From: Nocardioides luteus
Lineage (GTDB): Bacteria; Actinomycetota; Actinomycetes; Propionibacteriales; Nocardioidaceae
Direction: 5' to 3'
Assembly: GCF_014648595.1 (NCBI RefSeq)
Contig: NZ_BMRK01000012.1
Coordinates: 1 to 64,000 of the forward strand
DNA: 64,000 nt
Shown here: in pieces, positions 50,015-58,671 of the stretch
Layout of the letters: every line of letters begins with the position of its first letter
Position numbering within the stretch: the stretch's first letter is position 1
Position numbers and translations under genes: made by a program
The notes under the pieces: model-generated
What the model saw: the letters and a program-made list of their open reading frames with translations, nothing else
Told to the model about the DNA's origin: nothing
Database searches by the model: none

Positions 50015-51121
50015 ATGCACATCGTCGCCTTCGGCACCTACGACGTGGCCTCCCATCCGCGGGTCGCGGTACTCATCGAGGGCTTGCGCGCCTGTGGGGC
50101 GAAGGTGACGGAGGTCAACCGGCCGCTGGGTCTGGACACCGCCGCCCGGGTCGCGATCCTGCGCCAGCCGTGGCGCCTGCCGCTGCTCGTGCTGCGGCTG
50201 CTGGCCTGCTGGAGCGGCCTCGCGCTGGCGACGGTGCGTCGGCGCCGCCACCGGCGTCCCGACGCCGTGCTGGTCGGCTATCTGGGCCACTTCGACGTGC
50301 ACCTGGCCCGCCTCCTGCATCCCCGCGCCACCATCCTCCTCGACCACATGGTCTCCGCCGCCGGGGTCGCCACCAACCGGCGCCTGGCCGGGTCGGACGG
50401 GCTGAAGCTGCGCCTGATGAAGGCGATCGACGCGCTGGCGCTCCGCCAGGCCGACGTCGTCATCGTGGACACGGTCGAGCAGCAGCGGGCGCTGCCCGAG
50501 GACGTACGCCGCCGCTCGGTCGTCTGCCCGGTGGGCGCCACCGCGGAGTGGTTCGACGCGGGCGCCAAGGCGCTCGAGCGGCCCACCGAGGCGCCGCTGC
50601 ACGCGGTCTTCGTCGGCCTCTTCTCCCCCACCCACGGTGCTCCGGTGATCGCCGACGCCCTCGACATCCTCGCCGAGGACGAGCGGATCGAGGTGACGAT
50701 GGTGGGCCAGGGCCAGCAGTACGAGGAGGCCCGGCGGCTCGCCGCCGCGAACCCGCGGGTCTCCTGGGTCGACTGGGTCGACGCCGAGGAGCTGCCCGAC
50801 TTCGTGGCCGGGTTCGATGTGAGCCTCGGCATCTTCGGCACCGTCCCGCAGGCCCGCCGGGTCGTGCCCAACAAGGCCTTCCAGGGCGCCGCGGCCGGTG
50901 CCGTGGTCGTCACCTCCGACACCGAGCCCCAGCGGCGGATGCTGGAGGAAGCCGCCCTGCTGGTCTCCCCCGGCAGCGCCGAGGAGCTGGCCGCGGCACT
51001 CATCAAGCTTGCCGACGACCCGAGCGAGGCCCAGCGGCTGCGCGAGGCCGCCTACGAGCAGGCGCTGGAGCACTACACCCCGGAGGCCGTCGCCTCGCCG
51101 ATCCTCGAACGCCTCGGCTGA
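50015..51121 (+). CDS. GT4-like glycosyltransferase
   Basis: 368 residues, GT-B fold. N-terminal HIVAFGTYDVASHPR and DHMVSAAGV. C-terminal donor-site features HAVFVGLFSPTHGAP, VTMVGQGQQYE, SLGIFGTVPQARRVVPNKAFQGAAAGAVVVTSD. A TAACGT box at 50002-50007 lies 8 bases from the ATG without a clear ribosome site, so it may be leaderless. 23 bp before a methyltransferase, with which it is probably cotranscribed. Confidence 0.8.
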   Translation: MHIVAFGTYDVASHPRVAVLIEGLRACGAKVTEVNRPLGLDTAARVAILRQPWRLPLLVLRLLACWSGLALATVRRRRHRRPDAVLVGYLGHFDVHLARLLHPRATILLDHMVSAAGVATNRRLAGSDGLKLRLMKAIDALALRQADVVIVDTVEQQRALPEDVRRRSVVCPVGATAEWFDAGAKALERPTEAPLHAVFVGLFSPTHGAPVIADALDILAEDERIEVTMVGQGQQYEEARRLAAANPRVSWVDWVDAEELPDFVAGFDVSLGIFGTVPQARRVVPNKAFQGAAAGAVVVTSDTEPQRRMLEEAALLVSPGSAEELAAALIKLADDPSEAQRLREAAYEQALEHYTPEAVASPILERLG

Positions 51122-51144
51122 TCCGCCCCGACCCCAGGACCCAG

Positions 51145-51900
51145 ATGACGCTCACCCGCACCGACCGCCCGCTGCCGCCGCTCGCGCCCCGCGCCTGGCT
51201 GCGCTACGACGTGGTCAGCCGCATCATCGACCGGCTGGCACCGGCCACGGCGCTGGAGATCGGCTGCGGCCAGGGGGCGTTCGGCGCCCGTCTCGCCATG
51301 CGCGCCGACTACCTGGGCGTCGAGCCCGACGGGGACTCTTTCACCGTGGCGTACGAGCGCATCACCGTGCTCGGTGGCACCGTGCTGAACGCGATGTCCT
51401 CCGAGCTGGAGCCCGGGCCGGGGTACGACCTGGTCTGTGCCTTCGAGGTGCTCGAGCACATCGAGGACGACAAGGGTGCGCTGGCCGAGTGGGTCACCCA
51501 TGTTCGGCCCGGAGGCCAGCTGGTGCTCTCGGTGCCGGCCTTCCAGGAGCGGTTCGGGCCGATGGACCGGCACGCCGGCCACTTCCGCCGCTACAGCCCC
51601 GCCGAGCTCACCGAGCGGCTCGAGGCGGCAGGCCTCGTGGACGTCGAGATCACCGTCTACGGCTGGCCGCTGGGCTACGCGCTCGAGGCGGTCCGCAACC
51701 GGATCGACGCCCGGAAGCTGGAGAAGGTCGGTGACCTGACTCCCGAGGAGCTCACCCGCTCCACGGGGCGTACCTTCCAGCCCAGCGGCCGGGTCAGGGG
51801 CGCAGCCATCGCGCTCGCGACCAGCCCGTTCATGGCGCTGCAGCGGCTGCGGCCCGACACCGGCACCGGGCTGGTGGCCGTCGCGACGAAGCGGGGCTGA
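51145..51900 (+). CDS. SAM-dependent methyltransferase
   Basis: 251 residues. Motif I ALEIGCGQGAFGARL near 34-48, acidic VEPDGD, then CAFEVLEHIEDDKGAL and PGGQLVLSVPAFQERFGPMDRHAGHFRRYSPAEL, the last being the DRHAGHFRRY signature of the glycolipid/surface-polysaccharide methyltransferase group. Cytoplasmic. Follows a GT4 gene, so a sugar or lipid-linked sugar is the likely acceptor. Confidence 0.83.
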   Translation: MTLTRTDRPLPPLAPRAWLRYDVVSRIIDRLAPATALEIGCGQGAFGARLAMRADYLGVEPDGDSFTVAYERITVLGGTVLNAMSSELEPGPGYDLVCAFEVLEHIEDDKGALAEWVTHVRPGGQLVLSVPAFQERFGPMDRHAGHFRRYSPAELTERLEAAGLVDVEITVYGWPLGYALEAVRNRIDARKLEKVGDLTPEELTRSTGRTFQPSGRVRGAAIALATSPFMALQRLRPDTGTGLVAVATKRG

Positions 51901-51979
51901 TCCGCCAGCCGGGCAGGTAGTCGGGTAAGACTTGGGCGACCTCCCGCGCGCGCTACCGGCGCTCGGTGCCGACTACTCA

Positions 51980-51985
51980 TAGATT
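51980..51985 (+). promoter_or_regulatory. TAGATT -10 box, possible leaderless start of the YfhO-like gene
   Basis: TAGATT ends eight bases before the GTG at 51994 and no ribosome site is seen, fitting a leaderless message. No clear -35 box. An 8-bp inverted repeat GTAGTCGG/CCGACTAC (51917-51924 and 51969-51976) flanks the region and could be a terminator for the methyltransferase or an operator. Confidence 0.4.
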
Positions 51986-51993
51986 TCCCGCTT

Positions 51994-54765
51994 GTGCCCT
52001 CCCCTGTTGTGTCTGCATCCGATCGGTGGCGCTCGGGCGTCGTGCTGGCGCTGCTCGTCGGTTTCGTCGCGGTGACGTTCGGCCCCGCGCTCGTCGGCCG
52101 GGGCATGCTGCTGGACACCGGGTGGCTGCACGCGATGATGCCGTACGCCGCCGACGGCCCGATCCCGCAGGGGACGCTGTGGTGCCGCGGCGACACCTGG
52201 GACTACTACCTGCCCGGGGTGGAGAACATCGTCGAGGGCGTGCGCCACGGCAGCTGGGTCACCTGGGCGCCCTACGAGGTGGGCGGCGCACCCCTGGCCT
52301 CGCTCCCCAACCACGCCGTGCTGAGCCCGGTCTCGTGGTCCTACTGGGTGATGCCGATGTGGCTGGCGCCGGCGTGGGTGAAGCTGACCGAGCTGGTGCT
52401 GGTGCTGGCTGGGATGGTGCTCTTCCTCGGCCGTCTCGGGGTGCGCCGCAGCATCGCGCTGGTCGCCGGCCTGGTCTTCTTCACCTCCGGGTTCATGATG
52501 ATGTGGACCAACTGGCCGCACACCAAGGTCGCCTGCCTGGTGCCGCTGCTGCTGTGGGCGCTGGACCGCGCCGTGCACGAGCGCGGTGCGCGCGACCTCG
52601 CCGCCGTCGGCCTGGTCGTCGCCGCCATGCTGCTGGGCGGCTTCCCGGCCGTCACCATGTTCGCGCTGACCCTGGGCGCGATCTACGTCGTGGTCCGGGC
52701 GCTCATGCTCCGCGACCTGCGGCGCACCCTGGTCGCTGGCGGGATCGCCGCCGGCGGCGTCGCGCTCGGCGCCGCGCTCTCCGCGGTGCAGGTGCTGCCC
52801 TTCGCGCTCAACATGAGCGCCCTGGGGATCGAGCACCGCACGCCCAACGAGGTCAAGCCCGCCAGCCTCGTCCTCACGACCGTCGCCCCGGACGCCTACG
52901 GCACCTGCGTCGACGGCCTCTGGGCGGGCGAGGACAACCCGATCGAGTCGATCGCGTTCATCGGCGTCGCTGCGCTGGTGCTGGTGCTGTGCGCCCTGGT
53001 CGTTAGGATGCCGGGCGGTCGGCGGCCGTCGGCGCCTGCGCTGCTCGCGGTCGTGCTGGCCGCGGTCGTCTGGCTGCTCTGGATCGGCGGGCTACCCCTC
53101 GAGCTGCTCCAGAAGCTGCCCGGCTACAGCTCCAACAGCTTCGGCCGGGCCAACTCGATCTTCGGGTTCCTCTGCGCCGTCCTCGCCGGGATCGGCCTGG
53201 AGCGTCTGCTCCAGCGGGCCGAGCTGTCGCCGGCCACGGACCGGGAGGGTCGCCGGATGAGCCCGCGGATGGTCGTGGCGCTGGTCGCGCTGCTGGTGGC
53301 CGTCGGGGCGGCTGCGTACTTCCTCTACGCGGCCTACGCCTACATCGACGGCGCGGAGCGGCCGGTCCCGGACGTGGCGGAGAAGCTGCGGGTGCCGGCG
53401 CTGCTGCTGGTGGTCTCGCTCCTCGCCGTGGCGGCGACCCTGCTGCTGCGCGGGCGCTGGCGGCTGCTCGGCCCACTCGTCCTCGCGCTGGCCGTGCTCG
53501 CGCAGTCGACGATGTTCGCCCGCGAGGTGCTGCCGCTGACCGACCGCGACGACTTCTACCCGGTCACGCCCGCCCACGAGTTCCTCCAGGAGCACCTCGG
53601 CGAGGAGCGCTACGGCGCCTCCGCGTGGGAGCACACCGGCGTCGCGGACCACTACCGGCTGCGTACGCCGACCGGGCACGAGTTCACCTCCCCGGAGTGG
53701 AAGTCGCTGATCGCGGCGGTCAGCCCGAACGCCCAGCTCTCGCCGACCTACAGCGACTTCCCCGCCCTGGTGCCCTCGCCCGGACGCCTTCCGGTGCTCG
53801 ACCAGCTCTCGGTCCGCTACTGGGTGACGCAGCCGCTGGAGGTCATCGGCGCGGTCGTCCCGACACCGGTGCCGGCCGCTCAGCGCCGGCCGCTGACCGT
53901 GCAGCCCGGTCGGGACGCGAGGTGCCAGGTGCCGCAGGGCAAGCTGCGCGGCATCGAGCTGACCGTGCCCGGCGGCCTGAAGCCGCGGGCCGGGGTCCCG
54001 ACCATCGTCCGGGTCAGCGCGGGGTCGGGTGCCGAGCAGATCACCTCCGAGCGGGCTGTGACCCGTCCGCTCAAGCGAGGTGCGAAGGTACGAGTCGCCG
54101 TGCCCGACCACCACTTCACCTCCGGCCCGGTGCCGGTCACCGTCAGCTTCGACGGCAAGCGCAAGCCGGTCCGGCTGGCCGGCCGCGCCGACGGGTCCGC
54201 GATCTGCGACCCGGTCCGGCCGCAGCAGGGCGACGGGCTGCGGGTCGTGCACACCTCGGCCGGCGCGGTCGTCTACGAGCGCGCGAGCGCGCTGCCACGG
54301 GTCCGCTGGGCCGGCACGAGCGAGGTCGTCGCCGACGGTCCGACCCGGGTGCGGCGGCTGACCCAGGGGGTCGCCCCGGGCACGGTGCTCCTGGACGACG
54401 ACTCCACCCCGGCCGTCTCCGGTTCGACCGCCGAGGTCGACGTACGCCGCGACGAGGCCGAGAAGATCTCGGCCGAGGTCACCGCGGACGGTGACGGCTA
54501 CCTGGTCGTCGCCGACTCGATCGCCCGCCCGGGCTGGTCGGCGACGGTCGACGGCCGTCCGGTGGACCTGGTCTCCGGCAACCATGCCTTCGCCGCCGTG
54601 CCCGTCCCCGAGGGCACCCACACGGTGACGCTGACCTATCAGGCTCCGGGGCTGCGTACGAGCGCCTGGGTCTCGCTGCTCGCCGCCCTGGTGACGCTCG
54701 GTCTGCTGATCGTGCCGCGCGTGGTCGGCCGCCGACTCGGTAGCCGTCGTGTGGACCCGTCCTGA
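51994..54765 (+). CDS. YfhO-like large membrane protein
   Basis: 923 residues from a GTG. About 11 to 13 membrane segments in residues 12-520 and 880-915, with a large extracytoplasmic beta-rich part (about 525-870). External loop 1 contains HAMMPYAADGPIPQG and WDYYLPGVENIVEG, and VQVLPFALNMS lies in the membrane part; these fit the bacterial YfhO family, which in Gram-positives supplies glycosylation of lipoteichoic acid or related polymers as a GT-C enzyme using a polyprenyl-phosphate sugar. The C-terminal external part (VVADSIARPGWSATVDG, VPVPEGTHTVTLTYQAPG) is also typical of YfhO proteins. The donor would fit the GT2 gene downstream. Confidence 0.8.
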   Translation: MPSPVVSASDRWRSGVVLALLVGFVAVTFGPALVGRGMLLDTGWLHAMMPYAADGPIPQGTLWCRGDTWDYYLPGVENIVEGVRHGSWVTWAPYEVGGAPLASLPNHAVLSPVSWSYWVMPMWLAPAWVKLTELVLVLAGMVLFLGRLGVRRSIALVAGLVFFTSGFMMMWTNWPHTKVACLVPLLLWALDRAVHERGARDLAAVGLVVAAMLLGGFPAVTMFALTLGAIYVVVRALMLRDLRRTLVAGGIAAGGVALGAALSAVQVLPFALNMSALGIEHRTPNEVKPASLVLTTVAPDAYGTCVDGLWAGEDNPIESIAFIGVAALVLVLCALVVRMPGGRRPSAPALLAVVLAAVVWLLWIGGLPLELLQKLPGYSSNSFGRANSIFGFLCAVLAGIGLERLLQRAELSPATDREGRRMSPRMVVALVALLVAVGAAAYFLYAAYAYIDGAERPVPDVAEKLRVPALLLVVSLLAVAATLLLRGRWRLLGPLVLALAVLAQSTMFAREVLPLTDRDDFYPVTPAHEFLQEHLGEERYGASAWEHTGVADHYRLRTPTGHEFTSPEWKSLIAAVSPNAQLSPTYSDFPALVPSPGRLPVLDQLSVRYWVTQPLEVIGAVVPTPVPAAQRRPLTVQPGRDARCQVPQGKLRGIELTVPGGLKPRAGVPTIVRVSAGSGAEQITSERAVTRPLKRGAKVRVAVPDHHFTSGPVPVTVSFDGKRKPVRLAGRADGSAICDPVRPQQGDGLRVVHTSAGAVVYERASALPRVRWAGTSEVVADGPTRVRRLTQGVAPGTVLLDDDSTPAVSGSTAEVDVRRDEAEKISAEVTADGDGYLVVADSIARPGWSATVDGRPVDLVSGNHAFAAVPVPEGTHTVTLTYQAPGLRTSAWVSLLAALVTLGLLIVPRVVGRRLGSRRVDPS

Positions 54766-54911
54766 ACGGCCGGTTCACGTTGCACATACGCCTGATGACA
54801 CGCGTCAGGTCGCGTGGGGCCGCGGATTCCACGCTGTAATGTGGCGGGCCTGAACCTCTTCACTCAATCCCCGAATCATGCGTTCGGTCCCACTACTTGC
54901 CCGAGGTCCCT

Positions 54912-55964
54912 GTGAAGCTTGTCGTCCAAGTCCCCTGCCTCAACGAGGAGGAGACGCTCCCGGCCGTCCTGGAGTCGATCCCGAAGCAGATCCCCGGCAT
55001 CGACGAGATCGAGGTCCTCATCGTCGACGACGGGTGCACCGACCGTACGGTCGAGGTGGCCCGGGAGCACGGCGTGCGCGAGTTCGTGCACCACTCCCGC
55101 AACCAGGGGCTGGGCCGCTCCTTCCACGACGGCGTGGTCCGGGCGCTCGAGCTCGGCGCCGACATCGTGGTCAACACCGACGGCGACAACCAGTACCCGC
55201 AGGACCGCATCGGTGACCTGGTCCAGCCGATCATCCACGGCCAGGCCGACATCGTCATCGGCGACCGCCAGGTCGACCGGATCGAGCACTTCTCGGGGCT
55301 GAAGAAGAAGCTGCAGAAGGTCGGCTCCAAGGTGGTCAACATGGCCGCCGAGACCGACCTGCCCGACGCCGCCAGCGGTTTCCGCGCCTACTCGCGCGAG
55401 TCGCTGATGCTGCTCAACACGGTCACCCGCTTCTCCTACTGCATGGAGACGATCATCCAGGCGGGCAACAAGCGGATGAAGATCGCCTCGGTGCCGATCG
55501 AGACCAACGCGAAGACGCGCGAGTCGCGGCTGTTCAAGTCGATGCCCGAGCACATCATGAAGTCCGGCGCGGCGATCGTGCGCAGCTACATGATGTACAA
55601 GCCCTACGCCATCTTCGTCTGGCTCACCGCCTTCTTCTTCGTCCTCGGCGCGATCCCCTTCGTGCGCTACCTCGTGCTGTGGATCAGCGGCGACAACGGC
55701 AACCACATCCAGTCGCTGCTGCTCGGCGGCGTGCTGATCAACCTGGCGTTCATGTCCGCGATGCTGGGCGTGATCTCCGACCTGATCCGCACGAACCGCG
55801 TGCTCATCGAGGACGACCTCGAGCACACCAAGAAGGCTCGCTTCGGCAAGTCCGGCACCCAGATGCTCCGCGACCAGACCTCGGTCGCCGAGTTCGACCT
55901 GCCGCAGACCCACCAGGCCTCGGCCGCGGACCGGTCCGGCGAGACATGGACGACCAGCCTGTGA
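54912..55964 (+). CDS. Polyprenyl-phosphate sugar synthase-like GT2 with C-terminal membrane spans
   Basis: 350 residues from a GTG at 54912, with GAGG five bases upstream; a TTG at 54897 is less supported. GT2 domain: VVQVPCLNEEETLPAVLESI, VLIVDDGCTD, HHSRNQGLGRSFHDG, NTDGDNQYP (DxD), then two C-terminal membrane helices (IFVWLTAFFFVLGAIPF and LLLGGVLINLAFMSAMLGV) as in DPMS/GtrB-type enzymes. These load a sugar on polyprenyl phosphate for use outside by GT-C proteins such as those encoded around it. The C-terminal overlap with the flippase-like gene is 19 bp. Confidence 0.85.
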   Translation: MKLVVQVPCLNEEETLPAVLESIPKQIPGIDEIEVLIVDDGCTDRTVEVAREHGVREFVHHSRNQGLGRSFHDGVVRALELGADIVVNTDGDNQYPQDRIGDLVQPIIHGQADIVIGDRQVDRIEHFSGLKKKLQKVGSKVVNMAAETDLPDAASGFRAYSRESLMLLNTVTRFSYCMETIIQAGNKRMKIASVPIETNAKTRESRLFKSMPEHIMKSGAAIVRSYMMYKPYAIFVWLTAFFFVLGAIPFVRYLVLWISGDNGNHIQSLLLGGVLINLAFMSAMLGVISDLIRTNRVLIEDDLEHTKKARFGKSGTQMLRDQTSVAEFDLPQTHQASAADRSGETWTTSL

Positions 55965-56920
55965 CAGCGACCCACACCGACCCGGTCTCCCCTGCGGAGG
56001 CCGGGTCGTCGGCTCCCCCGAGCCTGAAGAAGCGGCTGCTCAAGATCGGGCTCGCCCTGGTCGTCGTGCTCGGCGGCGCCTACCTGGTCTGGCGCGAGCG
56101 CGACGACCTGGCCACCGCGGTCCGGGAGCTGAGCGCGACACGCTTCGCCGTCGCCGGGGCCCTGGCCGTGGTCGGCACCGTGCTGATCGGTCAGATCTGG
56201 GTCGCCCTGCTGCACGGCATGGGCATCCGGCCCGCGCTGCGCGACTCCCACTCGGTCTTCTACGTCTCCCAGCTCGGCAAGTACCTGCCCGGCTCGGTCT
56301 GGCCCGTCGTCGCCCAGATGCAGTTCGGCCTGCGCTGGGGCGTCGCGCGGCGCACCATGCTCGGCGCCAACATCCTCTTCATGGTGGTGGTCGTCGCCAG
56401 CGGCATCGGTGTCGGCGCACTGCTGCTGCCGTGGTCCTCCCCCGAGGGCCTCAGCCGCTACTGGTGGCTGCTGCTCCTGCTGGTCCCGCTGGCCGTCTGC
56501 CTGCACCCCCGGGTCGTCCCGGGCATGCTCGACTGGCTCTTCGCCCGGCTCGGCCGAGAACCCCTCGGCGTACGCCTCACCGCGCGGGGCCTCTTCACCG
56601 CGATCGGCTGGGCGGTGCTCGCCTGGGTCGCCTTCGGTCTCCACCTCGCCGTGATGATGCAGTCGTACGCCTCGGTGGGACTGCTCGAGGTCGCGGCCGC
56701 GACGGGCGGGATGGCCCTGGCCTGGGCCGCGGGGATCGCGTTCATCCCGGCCCCTGCCGGCACCGGCATCCGCGAGGCGCTGCTGGCGCTCACGCTCGGC
56801 CCGTTCATCGGAGCGCCCGAGGCGCTCACCGTGGCGCTGGCCTCGCGTGTCCTCCTGCTCGTCGCCGACGTGGTGCTGGCCGGTCTCGGAGCGGTCGCGG
56901 GGCGGCGTACCTCTGCCTAA
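55946..56920 (+). CDS. LPG-synthase-TM (UPF0104) membrane protein, paralog of the 48910 gene
   Basis: 324 residues from Met 55946; a GTG at 55961 overlapping the upstream stop (GTGA) is an alternative. Short N-terminal cytoplasmic stretch, then eight membrane segments. The motif SVFYVSQLGKYLPGSVW near 100-117 matches the paralog nearly exactly, as does AFIPAPAGTGIREALLAL near 265. Pairing with a polyprenyl-phosphate sugar synthase fits a role in moving lipid-linked sugars outward (inference). Its stop overlaps by three bases the stop of the convergent GT-C gene. Confidence 0.8.
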   Translation: MDDQPVTATHTDPVSPAEAGSSAPPSLKKRLLKIGLALVVVLGGAYLVWRERDDLATAVRELSATRFAVAGALAVVGTVLIGQIWVALLHGMGIRPALRDSHSVFYVSQLGKYLPGSVWPVVAQMQFGLRWGVARRTMLGANILFMVVVVASGIGVGALLLPWSSPEGLSRYWWLLLLLVPLAVCLHPRVVPGMLDWLFARLGREPLGVRLTARGLFTAIGWAVLAWVAFGLHLAVMMQSYASVGLLEVAAATGGMALAWAAGIAFIPAPAGTGIREALLALTLGPFIGAPEALTVALASRVLLLVADVVLAGLGAVAGRRTSA

Positions 56921-58671
56921 GGGGTGACCAGCCTGCCGGGAGCTCTGGTGCCGTCGGGCCGGATCGTGACGGCCCGCTTCTCGAACGGCTCGAGCGAGCG
57001 ATGCACCCAGATGCGGAAGCGCCGGTGCTCCTTCGCGACCCAGACCTCGGCGCAGGGCGCGTAGCTCCTCTTCAACGCGGTCTCGACCCAGCCGCCCTCG
57101 GCCATCGCCGCCATCTGCAGCACGACCGGCACCTCCCCGCCCTCCATCATCGCCGTCAGCTGCTTCTCGTTGCGGCCGAAGTCGTAGTGGAAGAGGTAGA
57201 AGGGCGTGGGGTTCTCGACGTCGAGGGCGTCGTACATGTAGAGGTCGTTGCTCATCACGAAGACGCTGCGGCCGCCCTGGAGACAGCGTGTCATCTCCGG
57301 GCGGATCAGGTCCGCGCGTGCGTCGGCGGCCTCGGTCTGGCGGCTGTCGCGGCTCAGGTCGTCGACGCGCTCGACGGCCGAGGCCAGCGGCACCGCCCCC
57401 AGGACGAGGCAGGCACCCACCGAGACGGCGACCAGCCTCGCCCGCAGCCTCGTGCCGACCATCATCACGCCGACGACCAGCACCAGGATCACCGGTCCGA
57501 CGAGACTGTGCGCGCCGAAGCCGAGGACGAGAGCCGCACCCACCCAGGCCGCCCCGGCCGCGAACCCGACGATCGCGGTCACCACCTGCCAGCCGGCCAT
57601 CGCCGGTCGGGTCGGCCACGAGACCTGGTCCCTACGGTCGTACACGTCGCAGAGCACGAAGATCACGGCCGCGAACACCAGCGCGCTCACGGTCTCGGTG
57701 TGGCCGGGCCCGGGGCGCCGGATCGGGACGGTCGCGAGGAGAAGAGCGCACAGCGCGAGGAACCGCGTCGGATCGCTCGTCAGCCGCCAGATCACCGGCA
57801 CGAACATCAGCAGCAGGAGGAACGGGTAGACGGCGACGATGAGGTAGCCCACTCCGTCCGAGGGGACGTCGAAGAAGGGCCAGCCGAAATGGTTCGGGAA
57901 CTGCTGGGTCTGGCCGAGGATGACCTGACGGTTGAGCTCGCCGAGGCTCATCCCGTAGCCGATCCGGTAGAAGAGCACCTCGGACACGAGTCCGGCCAGG
58001 ATCCCGGCGCCGAGGGCGATACATCGGGTCAGCCTCTCGCGCACCGGCGCGCTCTCCCTCCCGACGAGCTCGTACAGCCCCGCCGCGCCGGTCAGCAGGA
58101 TCGCCAGCTCGACGTGCTGCCAGAAGAGAGCCGCCGGGACGAGGACCCGCACCACGGGTGCCCAGCGCGCGGTGTCGAGCCGGCCTCCTGGCAGGAGGAG
58201 GAACGCGAAGACGACCGGGAGGACGTACTTCACCTGTGCGGGTGACGCGATGGTCAGCACGGCCAGCGCCATCGTGGCCATCGCCGCCGGGTGCAGGCGT
58301 CGACGCAGGCCCATCGCGGCCACGAGCACCGCCGACGACGTCACCGCGAAGAAGCGGCCCAGGAGAAACCCCCACCACAGCGGGTCACCGCCGGCCAGCC
58401 GGTAGACCAGGCTGTTCACCCACCATGAGCCCGCGTTCCAGCCGTGCTGGAAGTCGACCAGCGGGACGGCGCCCTCGGCGGTCAGCTTGGCCAGGTGGAA
58501 CTGCGCGCCCGTGTCTCCGGTCAACGGCTCCACCTGCGCGGTGAGGGTGTACGCACCCCGCACGACCGCGACGACGACGATCACGGCGAAGGTCGCCCAC
58601 CTGACCGGGCCGACGGGTTCGCGCACGCGGCGCGCCTGCGATGGGTCAGCGGTCGCTTCCGCGTCGCGCAT
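56917..58671 (-). CDS. GT-C-like membrane protein, paralog A
   Basis: 584 residues from Met 58671. About 12 membrane segments. Extracellular loop 1 includes GDTGAQFHLAKLTAEG and VPLVDFQHGWNAGSWW; about 100 residues at the C-terminus are soluble, containing FYLFHYDFGRNEKQL. The same features occur in the 60337 gene, so they are paralogs by eye, and this one has no repeat insert. The substrate is unknown. The stop codon interlocks with that of the convergent flippase-like gene, leaving no room for a terminator. Confidence 0.75.
   Translation of the reverse strand: MRDAEATADPSQARRVREPVGPVRWATFAVIVVVAVVRGAYTLTAQVEPLTGDTGAQFHLAKLTAEGAVPLVDFQHGWNAGSWWVNSLVYRLAGGDPLWWGFLLGRFFAVTSSAVLVAAMGLRRRLHPAAMATMALAVLTIASPAQVKYVLPVVFAFLLLPGGRLDTARWAPVVRVLVPAALFWQHVELAILLTGAAGLYELVGRESAPVRERLTRCIALGAGILAGLVSEVLFYRIGYGMSLGELNRQVILGQTQQFPNHFGWPFFDVPSDGVGYLIVAVYPFLLLLMFVPVIWRLTSDPTRFLALCALLLATVPIRRPGPGHTETVSALVFAAVIFVLCDVYDRRDQVSWPTRPAMAGWQVVTAIVGFAAGAAWVGAALVLGFGAHSLVGPVILVLVVGVMMVGTRLRARLVAVSVGACLVLGAVPLASAVERVDDLSRDSRQTEAADARADLIRPEMTRCLQGGRSVFVMSNDLYMYDALDVENPTPFYLFHYDFGRNEKQLTAMMEGGEVPVVLQMAAMAEGGWVETALKRSYAPCAEVWVAKEHRRFRIWVHRSLEPFEKRAVTIRPDGTRAPGRLVTP

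Noticed and set aside
47576-51073. Minus-strand open frame of 1165 codons joining the GT-C gene to upstream sequence
   Set aside because: Only the part from the GTG at 48967 encodes a recognisable protein; the rest is antisense to the GT4 gene and out of frame with the flippase-like gene.
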